Part shown: in pieces, positions 8,326-16,145 of the stretch
Layout of the letters: each line of letters opens with the position of its first letter
Position numbering within the stretch: position 1 is the first letter of the stretch
Source: an uncultured bacterium
GTDB taxonomy: Bacteria > Cyanobacteriota > Vampirovibrionia > Gastranaerophilales > JAILCC01
Assembly: GCA_949283935.1 (NCBI GenBank)
Contig: CASDUJ010000037.1
Span: 1-46,917, forward strand
Direction: 5' to 3'
Length of the DNA: 46,917 nt
Notes under the pieces: generated by a model
The model's input: the letters and a program-made list of their open reading frames with translations, nothing else
Databases searched by the model: none
Told to the model about the DNA's origin: nothing
Program-made: the position numbers and the translations under genes

Positions 8326-9482
8326 TGTTTATAGATATTGATTGTACTCAAGAAAAAAAATACAATCAAAACACATATGGAGATTATTTTGTTTCGAAAA
8401 GATATCCTGAAGCAGGAAGACTTGTAGCAGTACTTTCTGATGGTTTAGGAAGTGGAATAAAAGCTAATATATTAGCTTGCATGACATCTACAATGTTGTT
8501 AAAATTTGTTGAAGCTGAATCAGACATACAAAAAGCTTGTGAAATTATTTTAAATTCATTGCCTGTATGTAAAATAAGGAAAATAAGCTATTCGACATTT
8601 TCCGCAATTGATTGTGACGATGAGGGGAATGCTAAAATAGTAGAAGAGGGTAATCCACAATTTTTATGGATTAGAAATAACCAAATCCTTGAACCTCAAT
8701 ATCGAATAATAACCTCAAAAACATTTTCAAACAGACATATGCATATATACAAAATAAAGCTAGAAAAAGGAGACAGACTTATATTTTGTTCAGATGGAGT
8801 TACACAAGCTGCATTAGGCTCCAAAGATTTAAGACTTGGTTTAAAAAGAGAAGGCTTGATTGATATAGTGTTAAAAGAATTATCAACCGAACCTAACATT
8901 TCCTCAAGAGAACTTTCGCGCAGGATAGTCAAATCTGCTTTAATAGCAGAACCCGACCATAAAGCAAAAGATGACATATCAGCTTTGTGCGTATATTACA
9001 GAGACCCAAGAGAAAGTTTAATATTTACAGGGCCGCCATATCATCAAGCAAAAGATTCAATTTATGCTCATACTTTTTTTAATTTTCAAGGGAAAAAAGC
9101 AGTTTGCGGCGGAACCACAGCCAATCTTATTTCAAGGGAATTAGGAATACCAGTAAGAAATGATCTACACCAAATTTCAGGTAAACTACCTTCAATTTCT
9201 CACATGGAAGGAATAGATCTTGTAACCGAAGGCATATTAACTTTAACCAAAGCATGTGAATATTTAGAAACAGAAGAAATAGGAAAAGATGCAGCAGGAG
9301 AACTGGTAAAATTTTTACTGGATAGTGATTGTATTACATTTATGGTAGGTGCTAAACTTAACCAAGCACATTATGATCCTACTTTACCGGTAGAAATAGA
9401 AATAAGAAAAAATATAATAAAAAAAATGAAAAAATTACTTGAAGACAAATACATAAAAAAAGTTACGGTACAATATATGTGA
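8325..9482 (+). CDS. PP2C/SpoIIE-type serine phosphatase with an extra C-terminal domain
   Basis: The 385-residue protein has the PPM metal-binding aspartates: GDYF (Asp20), LSDGLGSG (Asp39), CSDG (Asp157) and KDDISALCV (Asp216-217). SpoIIE-like phosphatases remove phosphate from serine on anti-sigma-factor antagonists or other targets. Residues from about 228 on form an additional domain (GGTTANLISRELGIPV near 262-277) that is not part of the catalytic core; I recall similar extensions only beside hydrogenase genes. The ATG overlaps the stop of the PAS hydrogenase-like gene by one base, so the two are made together. It could be the output of a hydrogen-sensing unit. No anti-sigma kinase or antagonist gene is seen next to it. 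Confidence 0.85.
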   Translation: MFIDIDCTQEKKYNQNTYGDYFVSKRYPEAGRLVAVLSDGLGSGIKANILACMTSTMLLKFVEAESDIQKACEIILNSLPVCKIRKISYSTFSAIDCDDEGNAKIVEEGNPQFLWIRNNQILEPQYRIITSKTFSNRHMHIYKIKLEKGDRLIFCSDGVTQAALGSKDLRLGLKREGLIDIVLKELSTEPNISSRELSRRIVKSALIAEPDHKAKDDISALCVYYRDPRESLIFTGPPYHQAKDSIYAHTFFNFQGKKAVCGGTTANLISRELGIPVRNDLHQISGKLPSISHMEGIDLVTEGILTLTKACEYLETEEIGKDAAGELVKFLLDSDCITFMVGAKLNQAHYDPTLPVEIEIRKNIIKKMKKLLEDKYIKKVTVQYM

Positions 9483-9491
9483 GGAATAAAG

Positions 9492-9755
9492 ATGAAAGAA
9501 ATTAATGTCAATGTATGCTTAGGAACAACTTGTTTTGTAATGGGGGGAACAAATCTCAATGAATTGTTAGAAATTGTTCCAAAAAAATACGGAGATAAAG
9601 TAAAAGTATCTGGAAGTCCTTGTTTAGGTTTATGTTCTATTAACTGGGAATATTCCAAAGCTCCTTATGTTAAAGTTAATAATGAAGTAGTTGCAGAAGC
9701 AACTGTAGAAAAAGTTCTAAATGAAATAGAAAGACAAATGACAAATGAACAATAA
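9492..9755 (+). CDS. NuoE-like thioredoxin-fold [2Fe-2S] protein, second copy
   Basis: An 87-residue ferredoxin of the same type as 6360-6611, with CLGTTC and GSPCLGLC as the cluster ligands and SKAPYVKVNNEVV as the C-terminal strand pair. A GAGGA ribosome site lies just before the ATG at 9492. It overlaps the start of the following hydrogenase gene by 11 bases. It is the likely electron-transfer partner of that hydrogenase. No NuoF-like flavoprotein is seen in the operon, so if NADH is used it must come from a subunit encoded elsewhere. Confidence 0.85.
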   Translation: MKEINVNVCLGTTCFVMGGTNLNELLEIVPKKYGDKVKVSGSPCLGLCSINWEYSKAPYVKVNNEVVAEATVEKVLNEIERQMTNEQ

Positions 9756-11205
9756 TTCACAAGCAATACACCTAAAAAAAGAAATATTAATAAGATTAGT
9801 AAAAGCATTTTTTTCAGAAAATTTTCCGCAAAATGCCAGATTAATTCCATATGATATGAGACCAAAAGGTTCTGAAGTACCTTATAGATGTTGTATTTAT
9901 AAAGAACGAGCTATTTTAAAAGACAGATGCATAGCAGGACTAGGTTTTGCTATAGAAGAAGATGATGAAACTAGACTTTTGTCAGACTATGCTCAAAAAG
10001 CATTAGAAAGAGAAATTCCTCAAAATGATCCCCTAACAGTACTTGATGCAGCTTGCAAAGGATGTGTTCCGAGCAGGGTATACGTAACAAATTTATGTCA
10101 AGGCTGTGTAGCTAGACCTTGTCAATCAACTTGTAAATTTGGAGCCATAAGCATAGTAGATGGAAAATCTGTTATAGATGGTACAAAATGCAAAAACTGC
10201 AAAATGTGTATATCAGCTTGTCCTTATAATGCTATAGTAAAACTTGTTGTTCCTTGCGAAGATGCCTGCCCTGTAGGAGCGATAGCTAAAGATGAAAATG
10301 GACATGCCAAAATTGATTTTGACATATGTATAAATTGCGGCAAATGTATAGATGCTTGTCCTTTTGCAGCTGTACACGAAAAAAGTCAAATAATTGACAT
10401 TTTAAGAAGAATAAAAGAAGGCAAAAAAGTTATTGCAATGATTGCCCCATCTATAGTTGGACAATTTCCTGGAAGCATATACCAATTAAAATCTGCAATT
10501 AAGAAGGCAGGATTTTATGATGTATACGAAGTTGCTCAAGGTGCAGACATAACATCATTAAACGAGGCAAAAGAATTTGCAGAACGAATGGAAAGAGGCG
10601 AAAAATTCATGACAACTTCTTGTTGTGCAGGCTACAACCAACTTATAAAAAAGCACATGCCCGAAATAAAACCATATGTTTCAACAACAAAAACTCCTTT
10701 GTTTTACACAGCTGAATTAGTAAAGAATAAAGTGCCGGATTCAATAACAGTATTTGTAAGTCCTTGTGTAGCTAAAAGAACAGAAGGAATGGAAAATCCA
10801 AATATTGATTTTGTTATGAATTACGAGGAACTTGGTGCTTTATTTGTAGGAAGAAAAATTGAAATTTTAAGTTGTGAAGAAGAAAAATTCGACAAAGAAA
10901 GCTCAAAGCAAGGCAGAAATTTTGGAGTAACAGGAGGGGTAGCAAAAGCAGTACAAGATGCTTCCGATAAACAAGATTCAATAAAACCATGCATAATAAG
11001 TGGCCTAAACAAAGATTCAATAAAGCAACTAAAAAAAATGGCAAAAGATGGTTGTAATTCTGATGGATGTAATTTAGTAGAAGTTATGTGTTGCGAAGGC
11101 GGTTGCGTAAGAGGCAATGCTACTATTAACAATAGCAGAAGTGCCTATAAAGTTCTCAATGAATTTGTAGAAAATAGCCCTGAAATAAAAGAACCAAAAA
11201 AATAA
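9745..11205 (+). CDS. [FeFe] hydrogenase, catalytic type (group B-like)
   Basis: This 486-residue enzyme should make or oxidise hydrogen with reduced ferredoxin or the adjacent [2Fe-2S] protein. The N-terminal 100 residues are of unknown type; then many cysteines (105-201) form several [4Fe-4S] sites, including CKNCKMCISACP and CINCGKCIDACP. The H-cluster domain has L1 TSCCAGY (Cys293, Cys294), L2 SPCVAKRTE (Cys341) and L3 EVMCCEGGC (Met448, Cys450, Cys454). Both L1 cysteines are kept, unlike the PAS protein upstream, so proton transfer should work. Pro to Ala after the Cys pair is slightly unusual. I assign it to group B only tentatively. The H-cluster maturases HydE, HydF and HydG are not in this window. 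It ends two bases before a convergent gene. Confidence 0.92.
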   Translation: MNNNSQAIHLKKEILIRLVKAFFSENFPQNARLIPYDMRPKGSEVPYRCCIYKERAILKDRCIAGLGFAIEEDDETRLLSDYAQKALEREIPQNDPLTVLDAACKGCVPSRVYVTNLCQGCVARPCQSTCKFGAISIVDGKSVIDGTKCKNCKMCISACPYNAIVKLVVPCEDACPVGAIAKDENGHAKIDFDICINCGKCIDACPFAAVHEKSQIIDILRRIKEGKKVIAMIAPSIVGQFPGSIYQLKSAIKKAGFYDVYEVAQGADITSLNEAKEFAERMERGEKFMTTSCCAGYNQLIKKHMPEIKPYVSTTKTPLFYTAELVKNKVPDSITVFVSPCVAKRTEGMENPNIDFVMNYEELGALFVGRKIEILSCEEEKFDKESSKQGRNFGVTGGVAKAVQDASDKQDSIKPCIISGLNKDSIKQLKKMAKDGCNSDGCNLVEVMCCEGGCVRGNATINNSRSAYKVLNEFVENSPEIKEPKK

Positions 11206-11207
11206 TT

Positions 11208-12176
11208 TTAAATTTCCGTTTGAATTTTTGTGGAAGCTTTTAGTTCTTTTGAAACTTCTCTACAAGCTTGAGCATATTTTGCTTTGCATTCAGGAAATTT
11301 TTGCCAAAAATGCTTATAAAAAATTTTTCTTAATCTTTTTTCATTTGCTGTTAATTTCTCTCCATTTATATATTTACGAATAACAACTTTTTCGTACTGA
11401 TTTGCGTAATTTTGAGAAAAATTTTTTAAAGTTTCTTTGACATCTGGAATTTTTTCCCAAACCTTTGAAAAAAAATTTGAAATTTTTTGTTTTCTTTCAG
11501 GATGAACTTTGTCATATTCAATTATTCTCAAAGATTGTTTTTGCCGATATTCCGCTTTTTTACAAGCTTGTGCCGCAAATCTATTTCTGACAAACATTTG
11601 TTCCGGATGAGAATTATTGTATGCAGTTGTTTTTCGAGCAATTTCCGCATTTAATTGCGGATCAGAGGCTTTAAGTAAAGTTGTGTAATTTTTATTACGA
11701 TTAACAAAACCTATTTTGTCAATAATCCAACCGAGCTTTAATCTATCAGAAAGCCCTAATTCTCTAGCGATATCATCTTGATTTTTAAGATTTGCCCAAG
11801 TTTCTTGCAGTAATTTCAAAGACAATTTGTTAAGAGAAACATGTTTTTTTATTTCTGCAATATTTTTAGAACGACTATTTTCAAATATAGATGCATCTAA
11901 AACATTTCTAAATTCGGGATATAAATTTCTTGCTTCATCCAAAGATTTACAATTAAGCAAAGGAGCATAAGTATTTATGTGTAATTCTCTTAAAGTTGGA
12001 TAATTTTCTTCAAAATTTCGCAAGACTTCACTAATTTTGGAAATCATAGTTTGTGGCAGGAGATGTTTTCTTTTTTCCAAAACATATCGCAAATTAATTT
12101 CTTTATAACCTGCAAATCTTATATTATTAACTTGGAAATTATTTGAATTAAAACCACTACAATTATATATTTTCAT
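11208..12176 (-). CDS. Hypothetical basic protein with Asn-rich N-terminal motif
   Basis: A 322-residue protein I do not recognise. It starts MKIYNCSGFNSNNFQVNN and then IRFAGYKE, an Asn-rich stretch ending in a Phe-centred motif that recurs at the starts of other proteins in this window. The rest is mostly predicted helix, rich in Lys, Arg, Tyr and Trp. Two half-like segments (IARELGLSDRLKLGWIIDKI and the C-terminal KHFWQKFPECKAKYAQACRE) resemble small helical DNA-binding modules, but no family can be named. No signal peptide or membrane helix is present. A GAGG ribosome site precedes the ATG. Its 3' end lies two bases from the hydrogenase stop, with no terminator between them. Confidence 0.7.
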   Translation of the reverse strand: MKIYNCSGFNSNNFQVNNIRFAGYKEINLRYVLEKRKHLLPQTMISKISEVLRNFEENYPTLRELHINTYAPLLNCKSLDEARNLYPEFRNVLDASIFENSRSKNIAEIKKHVSLNKLSLKLLQETWANLKNQDDIARELGLSDRLKLGWIIDKIGFVNRNKNYTTLLKASDPQLNAEIARKTTAYNNSHPEQMFVRNRFAAQACKKAEYRQKQSLRIIEYDKVHPERKQKISNFFSKVWEKIPDVKETLKNFSQNYANQYEKVVIRKYINGEKLTANEKRLRKIFYKHFWQKFPECKAKYAQACREVSKELKASTKIQTEI

Positions 12177-12245
12177 TTTTTGCCTCGCAACAATAAAAAA
12201 TTCCTGAAAATAAATTATTGCTAGCGGTTATTATTTGATTAGAAT

Positions 12246-12494
12246 TTATTTTTTTAAAAATCTTTTAATTTTTTCCAATAAACCAACCTCCAATTCAGTT
12301 TCAGAGGTATCAACGTCATTAAATTTTTCAAGAACATCTTTGCTCAAAACTTGCGAAAGTATAGATGAATCCTCATCTTTTTTCTTCTTACCTTGTTGAA
12401 AATATCCAGTATTACCACCTCCACCACCTTTACCTAAAAAGGTATTTTCAACTTTTGGTTTAAATGTAGATGCTGTAGTAAAATCAAAAGACAT
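12246..12494 (-). CDS. Small hypothetical protein with a poly-Gly segment
   Basis: An 82-residue product preceded by a good GGAGA ribosome site. It has a Phe/Thr-rich start, a GKGGGGGNTG linker, a Lys-run (KKKKDEDSS) and an amphipathic acidic-to-basic C-terminal helix ending IKRFLKK. The composition suggests a flexible cytoplasmic protein or a short secreted substrate without a classical signal. I do not recognise it. It lies downstream of the histidine kinase gene on the same strand, 101 bases away. Confidence 0.6.
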   Translation of the reverse strand: MSFDFTTASTFKPKVENTFLGKGGGGGNTGYFQQGKKKKDEDSSILSQVLSKDVLEKFNDVDTSETELEVGLLEKIKRFLKK

Positions 12495-12595
12495 TTTTTG
12501 TCTCCGTATTTTAAGCCTTACATATATAAAAAAATTTACAAAACTTAAAATGCATCTTTTTTACATTTTTTTACAATTATTTACAAACTTAATAT

Positions 12596-13837
12596 TTATT
12601 TTATTGGTAATTCTATTTTGAAGGTTGTTTCTTTGTTCATTATACTTTTTACGGAAATATTGCCATTGTGCAAATCAACAATTTTTTTACATAAATATAA
12701 TCCTAGTCCTGTTCCGACTTTTCGATATTTTTTGGCAATTGTAAAGTATCTATCAAATATATAAGGAATATCTTTAGGTTCTATTCCGCAACCATTATCT
12801 GTTATTTCAATATATAAATTATTATTATCAGAAAATAGTTTTATGTATATAAAACTATTTTCTGGCGAAAAATTTATTGCATTAGTCAAAATATTTTTGA
12901 CAACTCTACCTATTTCTTTTGCATCAACTTTGATTTTGGGTAATTTTGTAGAAATTTCAATTTTAATTTCGCAATTATTTTCAGTTAACAAAAATTTTAA
13001 TCTGTCCACTTCTTTTTTTACAATTTCTTCTATATCTGCTTCGGTAACATTAATTATGTAAACACCATCATCTAATTTATGCACATCAAGTAATGTCGTT
13101 ACCAAAGCCATCATATCTTTGTTATTTGAAATCATATTAGCAAAAGCTTGTTTTTGTGCTTCTGAATTTTTACCAAATGTTTCTTTTTTTAATAAATCTA
13201 AAACTTTAGCTTCAGCTAAGATTGGAACTTTTAAATCGTGTGTTAGTGTAGCAATAAAAGTATCTTTTAATTTTTGCAAATTAACATCAGCTGTTATATC
13301 TTTTGCAACAATAAAATAATTTTGCTTGCCATCTTTATCAAAATATTTTTTCACACTAATATTAAAAGTCATTCTTATTTTTTTTAATTCAAAAGAAAGT
13401 TTATAATTTTTTCGATCTTTTTCAAAAAATTTACGGTAATTAACTTTTATTCTATTAGAAGGAAATTCTCTTATTGTATAATTTTTTAAAACGTCAAATA
13501 TATAATCTCCTACTAAATCTTTTTTATGTTTTCGAAACCATTTTGTTTGCAAATCATTAATTGTAATTATTTTAAAATCCTCAGAAAGAGTCATTGCTCC
13601 TTCGTTTAACATATTGAACAAACTTTTTAAATGTTCTGATTGATCAAGAATATAATTTTGATATTCATTAATCATTTTTTCCCTGTCAATTACAGCTTCA
13701 AGCATATTATTAAAATCATTAACAAATTCAACATCACAAGGAAAATGTTTTATTGAAAGACGACTTGAAAGATTTCCGAATCTTACTTCTTTCAATATTT
13801 TTTTAGTCGCTTGGTATAAATCAGTTTTAGTTCTCAT
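12596..13837 (-). CDS. Cytosolic PAS-type sensor histidine kinase
   Basis: The 413-residue kinase has no membrane helix. Residues 1-60 look like a HAMP-like linker, about 70-190 a PAS domain with a PAC-like end (YFIVAKDITADVNLQK), then the dimerisation and phosphoacceptor helix with His200 in FIATLTHDLKVPI. The ATPase domain follows with the N box NILTNAINFSPE, G1 DNGCGIEPKD and G2 VGTGLGLYLCKK. It is expected to autophosphorylate at His200 and pass phosphate to a receiver. The gene is divergent from the CheY-like receiver at 13914, separated by 76 bases, which makes that protein a likely partner. The signal is unknown. Confidence 0.93.
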   Translation of the reverse strand: MRTKTDLYQATKKILKEVRFGNLSSRLSIKHFPCDVEFVNDFNNMLEAVIDREKMINEYQNYILDQSEHLKSLFNMLNEGAMTLSEDFKIITINDLQTKWFRKHKKDLVGDYIFDVLKNYTIREFPSNRIKVNYRKFFEKDRKNYKLSFELKKIRMTFNISVKKYFDKDGKQNYFIVAKDITADVNLQKLKDTFIATLTHDLKVPILAEAKVLDLLKKETFGKNSEAQKQAFANMISNNKDMMALVTTLLDVHKLDDGVYIINVTEADIEEIVKKEVDRLKFLLTENNCEIKIEISTKLPKIKVDAKEIGRVVKNILTNAINFSPENSFIYIKLFSDNNNLYIEITDNGCGIEPKDIPYIFDRYFTIAKKYRKVGTGLGLYLCKKIVDLHNGNISVKSIMNKETTFKIELPIK

Positions 13838-13913
13838 AATATTGTTTTTTAACCTACAATTTTATTGTATAATATAATTATAAAATAATACACCTGCAAA
13901 ATTGGAGGTAAAA

Positions 13914-14273
13914 ATGGCCGGAATAATGATTGTAGATAATGTAGCATTTGAACGTGTTTCAATGAAAGATATTATTGTGCAAGCAGGACATGAAGTTGTG
14001 GCAGAAGCAAATAATGGTTATGATGTTTTGAAAACTTATGAAATATCAAAACCTGATATGCTTATTATGGATATAGCTTTTCCGGACGATGATGGAGTTG
14101 AAATATTAAAAGAATTGTTAAAAAAACATCCTGAGGCCAAAGTTTGTGTTTGCACGACTATGGCTCAACAAGCAATTATAATAGAAGTTATTCAAGCAGG
14201 GGCAAAAGATTTTATTGTAAAGCCATATCATGCAGAAAGAGTTAGAGAATCTATCAAAAAGGTCTTAGGTTAA
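13914..14273 (+). CDS. CheY-like single-domain response regulator
   Basis: A 119-residue receiver domain without an output domain. The acidic pocket residue Asp8 (Asn9 replaces the second Asp), phosphoacceptor Asp53 (LIMDIAFPDDDG), the Thr in CTTMAQQ and the Lys in FIVKPYH are all present. The frame opens earlier, at 13902, but GGAGG at 13904-13908 places the start at the ATG at 13914. A TATAAT at 13868-13873 could be its -10 box. It is divergent from the histidine kinase and followed after two bases by a FliO-like gene. A chemotaxis or motility role is therefore plausible but not shown. Confidence 0.92.
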   Translation: MAGIMIVDNVAFERVSMKDIIVQAGHEVVAEANNGYDVLKTYEISKPDMLIMDIAFPDDDGVEILKELLKKHPEAKVCVCTTMAQQAIIIEVIQAGAKDFIVKPYHAERVRESIKKVLG

Positions 14274-14275
14274 TT

Positions 14276-14857
14276 ATGAAAAAATTTCTTATTTGTACAA
14301 TTTTAGTTTTGTTTTTTTCTTGTTCTTTTGTTTACGCTAAAAATAATAATGATCAGCAGAAACCTGACATAAAGCCTTTGAAGATAGAACAAAATTATAA
14401 GCAAAATTACAAATATGGAACATTTGATAAAACTTTTAAAAATTCTCAAATGGATAAAAAAGATGATTTTTCAGAAATTCTAGATGAACCACAAAGAAAA
14501 GAACCAACTATTTTAGATATATTTAACGCACTTGTTTTTGTAATTTTATTAATTTTAGTTACCGGATGGATTTACATGAAAATCAAAAAAATAAATCCGG
14601 AACAACTTTTAAGTGGAAAATTTAGTAAATTAACGGAAAACAGTTTCAAAATAATATCATCATTACAACTTGGTGGAGGAAAAGCTATTTATTTAATAGA
14701 AATAAATAATAAACAATTAATTATAGGTACTACTTCATCAAGCGTTAATTTATTGGCCCAAATGGACAAATCGGACAAAAACAATGAAATTCCGCAAGAG
14801 TGCATAGAAAAGTTATTTAATGACAAAACAGAAGAATTTAAAAAATTGGAAGAATAA
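14276..14857 (+). CDS. FliO-like flagellar export membrane protein (tentative)
   Basis: The 193-residue product has a signal peptide (residues 1-21, ending VYAK), a polar segment of about 60 residues, then a membrane helix (IFNALVFVILLILVTGWIYM) and a cytoplasmic C-terminal domain. That domain contains LGGGKAIYLIEINNKQLIIG followed by TTSSSVNLLAQM, which matches the FliO pattern in which a beta-rich domain follows the single anchor. FliO assists assembly of the FliP-FliR export gate of the flagellar secretion system. No other flagellar gene is in the window, and only the CheY-like gene next to it fits a motility context. It may be a relic or part of a scattered flagellar set. Short length and lack of fliP nearby keep this tentative. 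Confidence 0.6.
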   Translation: MKKFLICTILVLFFSCSFVYAKNNNDQQKPDIKPLKIEQNYKQNYKYGTFDKTFKNSQMDKKDDFSEILDEPQRKEPTILDIFNALVFVILLILVTGWIYMKIKKINPEQLLSGKFSKLTENSFKIISSLQLGGGKAIYLIEINNKQLIIGTTSSSVNLLAQMDKSDKNNEIPQECIEKLFNDKTEEFKKLEE

Positions 14858-14906
14858 GGTTTAATGTGATATATTAATTTTGGTTTCAGAAGAAAAGAGG
14901 AAAAAA

Positions 14907-15071
14907 ATGGCAAGAATAGTAAGACCGACATGGGCAATAAGATGCGTACAATCAGGATGTAGAGAGCTTTTTGAAGTTGTAGAACTTGAACCAGGAAAGC
15001 AACAAGAAGTTGTTTGCCCTAAATGTGGAGAACATTATTTATATCCAGTTCTTCCTTCTCAAGAAGATTAA
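14907..15071 (+). CDS. Small zinc-ribbon protein
   Basis: A 54-residue protein with two cysteine knuckles, C-x4-C (CVQSGC) and CPKC, which together should bind one zinc ion. The rest reads WAIRCVQ, REVLFE-like strands and HYLYPVLPSQED. It resembles stand-alone rubredoxin-like zinc ribbons and may bind nucleic acid or a protein partner. The frame extends to 14880, but the ATG at 14907 is preceded by an AGAGG site at 14896-14900. It is seven bases from the radical SAM gene and lies in the same direction, so the two are probably co-transcribed. Function is unknown. Confidence 0.75.
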   Translation: MARIVRPTWAIRCVQSGCRELFEVVELEPGKQQEVVCPKCGEHYLYPVLPSQED

Positions 15072-15089
15072 TCAGAAATGTGTTCTGAT
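15071..15089 (+). promoter_or_regulatory. Hairpin holding the start codon of the radical SAM gene
   Basis: ATCAGAA (15071-15077) pairs with TTCTGAT (15083-15089) and the five-base loop contains the ATG at 15078-15080. The stem begins at the stop codon of the zinc-ribbon gene. Ribosomes finishing that gene would melt the stem, giving translational coupling. This is an inference from the sequence alone. Confidence 0.4.
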
Positions 15090-16013
15090 AATTCAGGCAA
15101 AAGATACAATACTTTTAGTCAATATTTAAAAAATAAGTTTGGCGAAAAAGTTTACAAAATAACATTAAATGCAAATTTAGGTTGTCCCAACAGAGATGGA
15201 ACAAAATCTTATGGTGGGTGTATTTTCTGTGATGATTCAGGTTCATTTTCCCAAGCACATGATCCAAATTTAACAATCAAAAAGCAATTGTTAACGGGCA
15301 TCTCTAATTTAGAAAAAAGATTTCATGCAAAAAAATTTATTTCATATTTTCAATCTTATTCAAATACATATGGAGATATAAAAAAACTGAAAAAAATATA
15401 TGACGAAGCAATAAGTCATGAAAAAATTATAGGATTATCAATAGGAACAAGACCTGATTGTGTTGACACAGAGAAAATTGCCTTAATATCAAATTACACT
15501 AATACTTATGAAGTATGGATTGAATACGGATTGCAAAGTATTAACGATAAAACTCTTGAATTAATAAACCGTTCACATACAGCACAAGAATTCATAGATG
15601 CAGTCAAAATGACTAAAAATAAAGGAATAAAGATTTCTGCACATGTTATATTAGGTTTACCAGGTGAAAATAAAACAGATATGTTAAATACCGCAAAGGC
15701 TTTAGCTGATTTAGACATAGATGGAGTTAAATTACATGCATTGTGTGTGTTAAAAAACTCAAAACTGGCACAATTATATTCTTGTGGAGAACTAAAAATT
15801 CTTGAAGAAGATGAATACATTGATTTAGCTTGTTCTTTTATTGAGCTATTGCCAGAAAAAACAATAATTCATCGTATCGCCGGAAATGGTTATAAAAAAT
15901 CTCTTTTAGCTCCACAATGGCTCAGTCAAAAGTTTAAAACCCTGAATAAAATTGATAAATGGTTTGAAATAAATAACTCATCTCAAGGACATAAATATAT
16001 AAAAAATATATAA
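15078..16013 (+). CDS. Radical SAM protein, TIGR01212 / YhcC type
   Basis: The 311-residue protein has the unusual cysteine spacing C-x12-C-x2-C (CPNRDGTKSYGGCIFC) instead of the common CxxxCxxC; this is the mark of the TIGR01212 (YhcC) branch. It also carries the conserved starts YNTFSQYLKNKFGEKVYKI, FQSYSNTYG, GTRPDC and VWIEYGLQS. A [4Fe-4S] cluster and S-adenosylmethionine generate a radical, but the substrate of this subfamily is not firmly known; RNA or cofactor modification is often suggested. Length is normal. The gene follows the zinc-ribbon gene and ends before a 939-residue low-complexity gene. Confidence 0.9.
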   Translation: MCSDNSGKRYNTFSQYLKNKFGEKVYKITLNANLGCPNRDGTKSYGGCIFCDDSGSFSQAHDPNLTIKKQLLTGISNLEKRFHAKKFISYFQSYSNTYGDIKKLKKIYDEAISHEKIIGLSIGTRPDCVDTEKIALISNYTNTYEVWIEYGLQSINDKTLELINRSHTAQEFIDAVKMTKNKGIKISAHVILGLPGENKTDMLNTAKALADLDIDGVKLHALCVLKNSKLAQLYSCGELKILEEDEYIDLACSFIELLPEKTIIHRIAGNGYKKSLLAPQWLSQKFKTLNKIDKWFEINNSSQGHKYIKNI

Positions 16014-16145
16014 CAGTATTTCAAGACCAATACTTCTCATAGTTACTAAACACCAAATTTTTCCACAAAATAAATAATTTGGCAATTTTTTAAAGTATAT
16101 TGTTTTTATATATATAAGATATACAAAACAAATAGTGAGCACGGC

